Assembly: GCA_022496805.1 (NCBI GenBank)
Contig: CM040102.1
Span: 17,949,955 to 18,013,954 of the forward strand
Direction: 5' to 3'
Source: Pohlia nutans
Taxonomy: Eukaryota > Streptophyta > Bryopsida > Bryales > Mniaceae
Length of the DNA stretch: 64,000 nucleotides
Part shown: positions 56,491 to 64,000 of the stretch, piece by piece
Position numbering within the stretch: the stretch's first letter is position 1
Layout: every line of letters begins with the position of its first letter
Notes under the pieces: generated by a model
What the model saw: the letters and a program-made list of their open reading frames with translations, nothing else
Databases searched by the model: none
Told to the model about the DNA's origin: nothing
Made by a program: the position numbers and the translations under genes

Positions 56491-58689
56491 TAAAAACTTA
56501 AGCTTAAGAGTGGATGAAGAGTGTTTTGGTGAACATGGTTATTCCAAGTTTATAATATTATAAAGTCGACATGGATATAACACCACACGAGGGAAAGCGT
56601 GTGATCTCCAACGGGCTTAAGAACCATATTTAAATGGTCTAGCACAAGTGCGAGTAGTAAAACTCACAGTTAAAGTACCTAAAGGTTTTTTTAGAAATTA
56701 CACTTAATTTTGAAAATCTTTAAAGTTTGAATATTTCAACATTTGAATTTTTTTTTTAAAATTCAATCTCCTCTTCTCTAAATTTTCTTTGCACTAACAA
56801 TGAGATCCAATTAAAAATTTTGAAGTATAAAATGATGACATTTTAAAATCTTGAAGTCTATATGTTTGTAATTTTGTAAATTTGAGGCATGCCGTTTGTA
56901 AATTCGTAAATCATTCCTTGATAACTTTAGAACTTATCAATTTGTAAATAATTTATAGGCCTATAGAATCAAATTAATTTTTTTATCAATTTAAAAATCT
57001 ATAATCATATTCTTGTATTAATCATTAATGTTTCAAATTTTGAAACTTTGATGTTTTTAAATTTGAGATCAATGCAAGCTTTTAAATTTTGATTCTTTTT
57101 TAATTTCAAAACTTTTGATTTATTAGTTCGTGAATTTATAACAATTATACTTGTGAATTTATGATTAGTGATTTATAATTTTATAAAAGTTAACAAGAAG
57201 ATTTTAATTTCAAATTTGGAAAATTATTGAATTTTTATTTATATATTTATAACTGTATAAATGTATACAAGAGAAATTGGTATAATTTAAAATTTTATTT
57301 TATCAATAAAATTTAATTCTATTTATTTGTCAATTTTCTTTTCTTTTCTTTGTATGTAATACATTTTTTAATTTTTTTAATAAAAATTTAAAATGAATTA
57401 ATTTGCATCTCAAGCAAGCCTTATTATCGCAACGAGTTGTGCCGTGGGGAGCATAGGCCACAGTTGCCCACCAAGCGGCCTAGATGAGGTTGTAGTAGGC
57501 CTTTGCGAAGAGGAGACAAACATGTTGGGAAACTATGAGAAGGGACGTGAGGGACGTTGAGCGCCACATAACTCTATGGTAGCAACAATTAAAGAGGCGA
57601 CCAATTGACTTTGTCACAGCTTGGCCGACCTAAACCTAAACAATGGTTCGGGACATTACACCACCTCGCCTCAACCCGCATTTCAGCCCCTTTCTCGGAA
57701 AGAGGCCACATGCCGAACAAGGGTAAGAATGCTATAAACAAAAATTTCATGACGACTTGTCAAATGCAGTGTGTTTCCGCCACAAAAGATACTATGGCCA
57801 CTTAGAAATTGACAAATGGAATAATTGGCCCTATATGTAAAGGCGTAATTGTTCCAACCTAAAGGTAGTCATTGTAATTAAATATTAAAATATTGATATA
57901 TTAAATCATATTTAGTATAAATATATAAAAATATGAAATTCATAAAAAAAATCTATGATTATAAAGCGTATAAAAATTTCAAATAAAAAGTTTAGTTGAC
58001 TAGTTTTAACATTAAAAATAGGTAAAAATAGCAATCATGTAATACTTGAATCCTATAAAAAAATCAATTGATTTAAAAAAATCAAAATCATGTATTTCTT
58101 CATTTAATTACTCTATATATAAAACATTGAAAATTTCTAAAATTTCTAAAATTTAAAGGTATTCAAACATTTAAAATGTAAGGAATTTATCTCCAAAGTC
58201 ATGAAAGGATGATAATTTGTTCCATTTGCACAAAATAACAAACACTAGCTCTGTGAAAGGATGCACATCCATCCTAGGAACAACTTGTCCTCTCTCTAAT
58301 TGCATCTGCTCTTCTTAAACCCTTCTTAAACCGCATTTGATTTTTTTAAACCCCTCTTCAATCGTAATGACTATGAAAAACATGCATTTGTCTTTTCATA
58401 AACAATACTTGTTTGATAATGAACACCACTTGCTTCATCTGAAGACGTACTCACTTATTCTTATGAAAGGATGCGCACAATCCATTTGCCTTTCCACACC
58501 CGTATTTCCTTGATGATAGACACCTACGTGCCTTTCTACATGTTTGCTTCCCATAAATGCCCCATAAAAGCTTAACCCTATTTTGCAAATTTCATAAATA
58601 ATTTGTCTAAATTGTTAAAACTGAAAGAAAGAAAATCTGCCCTCAAAAGGTAGTAAACTCAATAATGTTCTTCGCTATATTGTAGATGA
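56491..58689. other. unassigned, very AT-rich
   Basis: Only the GC-richer patch 57420-57800 stands out. A 66-codon frame there (57605-57805) has no recognised domain. The rest is AT-rich DNA rich in AAATTT words, with no gene. Confidence 0.45.
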
Positions 58690-59640
58690 TTATAACTTTA
58701 AAAAGAAATTTTAATTTTAGAAATGTTTTTTTGTTTTTCTTTGTTTATTTCATGCTTTCAAATTTTTGATTTTTACATCATGTAATAGTCAAAAGTTTTG
58801 GTTACTATAAGAATCTTTGATTTTTTACTTTATAAAAATAATGCCGTACCTAGCCATTAGGGTCAACAACTCATACCTAATGTTTAATATTTTTTTCAAA
58901 AAAATGATGCAAATATTCCATACCATTTTGTAGATATTTTATAAAGTTCTTATTTTCTATCATAGATTTTTAATTTCCTAAAATTTTGAAATTGTTTTTT
59001 TATAATTGTTTTTTTTCCAACTGTGGCGAATGAGTAAGGTAGGCTAGAGATAAAGAATCATGGCCCATCGCAAGGCCATAGCTGCATTAATGAAATGGAA
59101 AATGCATGGAGAAAAATTCTAACGATAATCCTCCAAAATGAAAAATGAAAGAAAATTGGAGCTTCTTCACATCTATGTCCTAAAAAAGCTCGTAAATTTC
59201 ATAACGTCTTTTGGTATGCTACTTTTTTGTAAAAATAATTTTCAAGGATTTAAAAAATTTAATGTGTTATGCTTTGTCTATTTTACGTTTTTAGGTTTTT
59301 GATTTTCACATTGTGTGATAGCCATTCTATCTTAAGTATCATGAGAGTCTTAGATATTTATCAGAAAAAATAATACCGGTCAGTGGCTCATGCCTAATTT
59401 TTTTTTGTTCAAAATGATGCAAATATTCTCTAAGATTATGTTGATATTTTCTAAGATTCTCTTTTTCACTATAGAAAAAGATTTTTGTTTAGTAAACAAT
59501 TTCCTAAAATTTGGGCTTCTCTTTTTCAAGATATTTTTGCTGAACTTGATGACCAAGTAAGGTAATAACCTAGAGATAAACAACCATTGCTAGGCCCCAT
59601 GACTGCATTAATATAATGCTATGGAAATGCATGAAGAATC
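58690..59640 (+). repeat. diverged tandem duplication, about 530-bp unit
   Basis: Segments 58690-59110 and about 59230-59640 share an ordered set of blocks: TTTTTGATTTT(T/C)ACAT, AATA(A/C)(T/C)GCCG or ATACCGGTC, ATGATGCAAATATTC, ATTCTTTTT/CTCTTTTTCA, TAGAGATAAA and GCATTAAT. Each copy contains the dispersed repeat also found at 9.9 and 49.1 kb. Confidence 0.65.
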
Positions 59641-59644
59641 AACA

Positions 59645-59780
59645 TACAAGTCGATAGATAGAGAGAAACTCCGGCCCTTTTTCGAGGCTGGCGTGAATAA
59701 AGTGTCCGTACGTAATGCCAACGAGCTAGTGTTTACCGAACAAAGGGCCATTGAAACAAAACTACTCTTCCATGTAATCA
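59645..59780 (+). repeat. dispersed repeat with coding-like conservation (partner at 16150-16275)
   Basis: The open frame reads IDREKLRPFFEAGVNKVSV, then NELVFTEQRA and TKLLFHVI, and aligns at protein level with the 16.2 kb copy. The frame stays open for 62 codons here. It could be a fragment of an unrecognised gene or transposon ORF. Confidence 0.5.
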
Positions 59781-59790
59781 ACATACACAA

Positions 59791-60760
59791 TTGTCCCTCT
59801 CTACTATGACATATCTGGGAAACCCTAACTTTGGCAAGGATTAGTCATAGAAACGAGTTGTCACGCGTCCATTGCTTGAAAGAATAATATCGTCATATCA
59901 TGGAGAAAAAATTGTTCCTTCTCTTATATAACATGTTTGGGAAGTCCTAACTTTAAGATGGTAAGCATAGATTAGTCATAAAAACGAGTTGTCACACATG
60001 CATTGCTTAAAAAAATAATATTGTTATATTACGGAGGGCAAATTGTACCCTCTCTATTATGACTAATTTGGGAAGCTCTAACTTCAAGGTGGTAGACATG
60101 GATTAGTCACAGAATGGAGTTGACACATGTGCATTGCTTGAAAACAATAATATTGTCATATATTATAGAGTGTCATATTACGGAGGGCAAATTGTACCCT
60201 CTCTATTATGACTAATTTGGGAAGCCCTAACTTCAAGGTGGTAAACATGGATTAGTCACATAATGGAGTTGACACACGAGCATTGCTTGAAACAATAATA
60301 TTGTTATATCATGGAGGGCAAATTGTACCCTCTCTATTACAACTAATTTGGGAAGCCCTAACTTCAAGGTGGTAGACACGGATTAAGGTCGAGGCACCTA
60401 AAACCGATAACTTAAGCTACCTACACTATTTCTGGACCAACCATTAATAGGGTGATATTTTTCCCGGGTTGGAAGTTAGTTTTTGCGGAGAATGCAAATT
60501 TTTCCATGAATTATTTCCCAATATTGAAATTTGTACAATTTTTCAAAGTGAAAAGTACGTCAGGACCCAAAACCGATAATATGCTCTAACGTACAAATGA
60601 GGTACATCTTTTCTTTCAAAATCTAGAAATTAGGCGAGATCGGTTTTGGGTACCTGGTCGGTTTTAGGTGCCTCGACCTTAGTCACAAAATCGAGTTGAC
60701 ACATGTGCATTGCTTGAAAACAATAATATCGTGGAGTGTGATATTACGGAGGGCAGGGCA
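59791..60760 (+). repeat. tandem array of 120-150-bp units upstream of the bZIP gene
   Basis: Units start at about 59791, 59912, 60043, 60192 and 60323. Each reads TTGT(A)CCCTCTCTATTATGAC, GGGAAGCCCTAACTTCAAGG, GATTAGTCA and GCATTGCTTGAAA. The last unit is split by the TA-type MITE and resumes at 60682. The third carries an extra 18-base insertion. It ends about 0.85 kb from the bZIP start codon. Confidence 0.9.
60386..60679 (+). mobile_element. MITE with AGGTCGAGG...CCTCGACCT TIRs inside the tandem array
   Basis: The ends AGGTCGAGGCACCTAAAACC and GGTTTTAGGTGCCTCGACCT are perfect inverted repeats. TA flanks both sides (60384-60385 and 60680-60681). Neighbouring array units carry the uninterrupted site GGATTAGTCAC with a single TA, which proves insertion with TA duplication. 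Confidence 0.97.
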
Positions 60761-61443
60761 GACACAAGGTTAGGGTGAAGTCAAAAGTGTCGGAGTGGGT
60801 TGAAAAGCCTCGGTCGGAGGACCGAAACCAACTAAGCGCGTGTGCCAGGCAGGCGGCCACGTCGGCAAGCCCGCCCGCCCCGTTGGCAGACCCGGCAGGC
60901 AGGCAAGCACAAGCGGCAGCCCCGGCCGGCCCTGGCGCCCTGCCAGCCCCTCTCTCTGGAGCGGCTTGAACGAGGAGGAAGGAAGCAGCCTTCCTTGCCC
61001 TCCCCGCACCCTTGAACAGAATCATCTTCCACTTGCGTCCCACTTGTTGTTTTTCTTCCTTCCTTCAACCCCCCGCCTCGCACCCTCCCTCCCTCACTCG
61101 TTTCTTCCTTGTCGTGCTTGCTTTTCTCCCCTCCTCACTCTGCACTGCAGCACCCACCTTCTGTTTTTCCTTTCTCTTGCTTCCCTGTTCCGCCACCTAG
61201 TCGCACTCGCTCACTCGGGATCTGATCTCGTACCGCCCACTTGCGCACCCTCTTTCTCTTTTTGTTGTTTGGCGGTTGGGTTATATTGTGGTCCGCCTCA
61301 CACTTGGCGAGCTCATATGTCCACTTGTATGCGCCCTTTGCTGTGCAACCCCCTGTGGGACAGAGGCGGAGGCGGAGCTAGTGTGGTTCGTGATTCGACA
61401 ATTTTCGCGTTCCGACACTCATAGGCTTTAGATCCGGGGTATC
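60761..61443 (+). promoter_or_regulatory. GC-rich upstream region and leader of the bZIP gene
   Basis: Base composition changes sharply from AT-rich to GC-rich at about 60760. A pyrimidine-rich stretch (CTTCCTTCC and CCTCCCTCCCTC) lies at 61050-61150, a type often found near plant transcription starts. Several out-of-frame ATGs (for example 61315) occur. The transcription start is unknown, and overlapping open frames on both strands reflect GC content. Confidence 0.5.
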
Positions 61444-61581
61444 ATGTGCCAGCCGACGCCTACATTTCGGACCATCATTTTTTCCGGTGCGTGGCTACCT
61501 GCATTCCGTCTCTTCGGTTGCGTGAATTCTACATTATTGAATGTGACTTGCTGGGTTCTCTCCTTAAAGAAGATTGGGTGA
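61444..61581 (+). other. upstream ORF of the bZIP gene, 45 codons
   Basis: An ATG at 61444 opens a frame (MCQPTPTFRTIIF...) that stops at TGA 61579-61581, 17 bases before the inferred bZIP start. It lies in a different frame from the main ORF. If the leader includes it unspliced, it would reduce or condition translation of the bZIP. Whether its peptide is conserved is unknown. It does not resemble the sucrose-responsive uORF of group S bZIPs as I know it. Confidence 0.5.
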
Positions 61582-61598
61582 CGACTCGCAGAATAATA

Positions 61599-64000
61599 AT
61601 GGAGGTTTCGAAGGATCCTGTGGCTGTCAAGCGGAAGCGGGAACAGCAGGAACAGGGTGGTCAGAAGCGGGTGAATTTGAGCACGCCTAAGACGACCAAG
61701 TCGTCTTTTGGGGTTGTGAATGGAATGAAGCGGAAGAAGCCGATGGCTGTTGAGGAAGAGATGGATTCCGAGCACGTTATGAATGCGGCGCAGGCGCTTT
61801 TTGAGCTCTTCGGCGGAGCTGGAGGCTCAAGGAAGGCGGCAGGTGATGTGGCGTCACCGAAACGGAAAGCAGCGGGCGCGGGCGGCGGTGTGAAATGGGC
61901 CGCCAAGAAGAGTAGATCTAGTAGGAGCAGCAAAAAGGCAGATGAGTCGTGTGCGTGTAAGCTGAGTTCGAGCTCCACTACCAGTGCCACTGTGACTGAT
62001 ATCCCCGAAGTCTTGGACTCATCAACGTCGCACAACCATCATGCGGTCGCGGCTGTGAATCTCGAGGAAGACGACTTGGAGGCGGACGCCAAAAGCACCG
62101 ACATGAGTCCCTGTGATTTTGGCCTTGACAGGGGCCATAGGTTGCTTTCGCAGTCCAGCGTGGAGTCTACTCTCCTGGACTCACGAGCTGAAAGTCCTAG
62201 CTCGCCGCTCCGTGTGCCTGCTCTCATCCCCAAGCTAGAAGAGCTCCTGCAGTTTTCTGTGTTCCAGAAACAACCGCCTGTGCGACCTGTGACCACGCCG
62301 TTAATGTTACGAAAGCCAAAGGTGCGTGCTGGGACATTTTCATTCTCAAGTTGCAGTGGCTTTTGGAAAGCAAAGCATTAACATTTTTTTTATTGTGTGT
62401 GTATTCAGGCGGAGGAGAACTGTGTTGTTCAGTTGGATGAGTTGAAGGAAGTCAAGATTGCACTGAGCAAAGTGCAACGTAGGAAGCCACGCGTATCCAA
62501 CTTGAAAGGGCAGCCCCTGGATGTTCTTGATGCGCCTGTCGCATCTTCTGCGACCGTGCCGAAGGAATGTATAGAGGAAAACAAATTCCAAGTACCTGTA
62601 ACATTGAATTTGTTTGAACCGGTCAAGCTGGAGGCAGGAAGAGTGAAGGTAGAGACTTACCAGACGGCCTCGTCCACGCAAGTCAGGCTCAGGAATACTC
62701 TGAGTGAGGTATGTCATGAGGCTCCTCATTTGTTTCCTTGTGCATTAAGTTATCCGATTGAGATGAGCATAAGACCAAGGAGTTTCTGTTTCACGTGTTG
62801 TCAACTTGCACTCATGGAAATTTGTTCTGTTCTGTTTTGTTTCATGGCAGGCTGAGAAGGAGGCTCGTAGGCTCCGTCGTGTTCAAGCAAATCGCGAGTC
62901 TGCTCGTCAAACCATTAGGAGGAAGCAGGTTCTGTGTGAGGAGTTGGCTCGCAAAGCAGGAGAGCTGCAAGCCGAGAAAGATAATCTATCTCTGGTAGGT
63001 CACATCACATGAATAAAGCTCTCTTTTCTTCAGAAATGAACTCTGTATATTTTACTGTTAAAGATATCTTCGTATGCTCCATTTGTGAGAGGTAGGGTAT
63101 ATCTAGTACTTTGATAAGCTGCGTGTGATTGGACCTTGTGATTCGAAATGCTGAAGGAATTTCTATGTTGCTTTATGCAGAGCTTAGAGGCAAAATCCAA
63201 GGAATTAAGAAATCATCAAGAGATCAATCGCCAACTGAAAGAACAGGTGAGTCACATTCACCATACAGCCACTCATATGTAGTCATTTGAAATACACCGA
63301 ACTCTCTTCTGCAATGTGTGTCTGAAGATGGTGTGTGTGTATATATGTATTGCAATGCATGTCTCTGACAGTGATTGTATGTCTCCAGATTCTTGCTCAG
63401 GCAGAGGCGCCGATTTTGTCTACTACCAAAGTCAGTAACAACAACATTGCATCAGCATCGCCAGTGCCTGCAACTGGACCAATGCAAGGAATGCCGATGC
63501 TGCCTTACTGGTGGGCGTTTGCGTTGGCTCAATCTGTGGCAGCAGCAAGCCAACCGTCGTCTGCCCCAACTCAGATGGGCAAGCCAGGTGCAGCAACTTT
63601 GCCACCTGACTTCAACACAGTTTTTGCGGCCACCCTAGCGGCGATGAACAGTGGAGCTGGATTGAACCCCAACATGTGGATGAGCATGATGGGAAACATG
63701 ACCAATAAGACTCTAATGTCTGGAATGGTGCCAGCGCTCGTCGAACAAACCCATCAACCCACAATGGCTCATTCTGCACCAAGGCCAGCAGAAGTAGCAT
63801 TGCCACAGAAGCCTGCGGCAGCCGAGGAGAGACCACCGCAAGCGTTGGGAAGGACAACATCGCTGCCCGTGAGTGGTCACCTGTACTCTTCACCTGTGAA
63901 GGTTGTTGGTATGGACTCAATGTCCCGGTCGCAAATGAATGGGAAGATTCCAGCAGGCATCCCAAGTAACACGAATTCCAGAGTCAAATACCAGTTGACA
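61599..64000 (+). CDS. bZIP transcription factor (3' end beyond window)
   Basis: Five exons join in phase 0: 61599-62321, 62409-62708, 62851-62994, 63181-63246 and 63389-64000 (open at the edge), at least 615 codons. Introns are short (87-186 bp) with GT-AG borders. Exon 1 encodes a Lys/Arg-rich N-terminus (KRKREQQEQ) and a Ser/Ala-rich, acidic region, probably disordered. Exon 3 holds the basic region ARRLRRVQANRESARQTIRR, followed by heptad leucines at about 373, 380 and 387 that continue in exon 4. The expected Arg/Lys of the N-x7-R motif is Ile363. Exon 5 is Pro/Ala/Met-rich with LPYWWAF. The start at 61599 is chosen over upstream in-frame non-ATG codons because it is the first ATG of this frame. 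The product should be a nuclear DNA-binding dimer. The target and pathway are not known. Confidence 0.9.

Noticed and set aside
60744..61083. Several minus- and plus-strand open frames of 64-100 codons in the GC-rich region
   Set aside because: They overlap each other in several frames, have low-complexity Ala/Gly/Pro/Arg composition and lie where the bZIP leader should be.
1..64000. CRISPR arrays, bacterial operons, rRNA genes
   Set aside because: None seen. Tandem repeats here lack the repeat-spacer pattern, and the gene structures are eukaryotic.

Overview
The window is nuclear DNA from a land plant. The grounds are a bZIP gene with short GT-AG introns, a Ty1-copia retrotransposon of the usual plant layout, a PIF/Harbinger element with the plant-type Myb/SANT plus DDE gene pair, and many small non-autonomous DNA transposons of Tourist, Stowaway, hAT and CACTA type. 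The sequence is AT-rich, and only the genes and a few short islands are GC-rich. I cannot fix the clade from sequence alone.

Layout. Positions 1-10 kb hold no gene I can support; they are AT-rich DNA with MITEs. About 10.6-14.7 kb (minus strand) contains phase-compatible exons of a gene I do not recognise, which seems to encode a Cys-bearing protein with several membrane segments. Its introns hold one hAT-type MITE and three same-orientation copies of a TTAA-flanked MITE, one ending within 10 bp of a splice acceptor. Positions 15-25 kb are repeats and unassigned DNA. A complete PIF/Harbinger element spans 25.6-32.1 kb, with convergent Myb/SANT and transposase genes and a TTA duplication. Positions 32-37 kb hold MITEs, a strong hairpin and one orphan coding-like exon. 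A young Ty1-copia element lies at 37.3-42.8 kb (minus strand): its LTRs read as identical and its 1384-codon polyprotein is uninterrupted. Positions 43-60 kb are dense in nested MITEs and degenerate tandem repeats. From about 60.8 kb a GC-rich leader with a short upstream ORF precedes a five-exon bZIP gene that runs off the right edge.

The most distinctive signal is a set of element families whose ends read TTAA-CCC(C)TAAAG or TTAA-CCCTTTAGTGCC, about a dozen copies or fragments. This end structure is piggyBac-like, which would be unusual for a plant. Two further families have AGG...CCT ends and TA duplications. For one of these, an adjacent tandem array supplies the empty site, so the TA duplication can be shown inside this window. 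Exon models, splice sites and element boundaries were read by eye and are not supported by transcripts or alignments.
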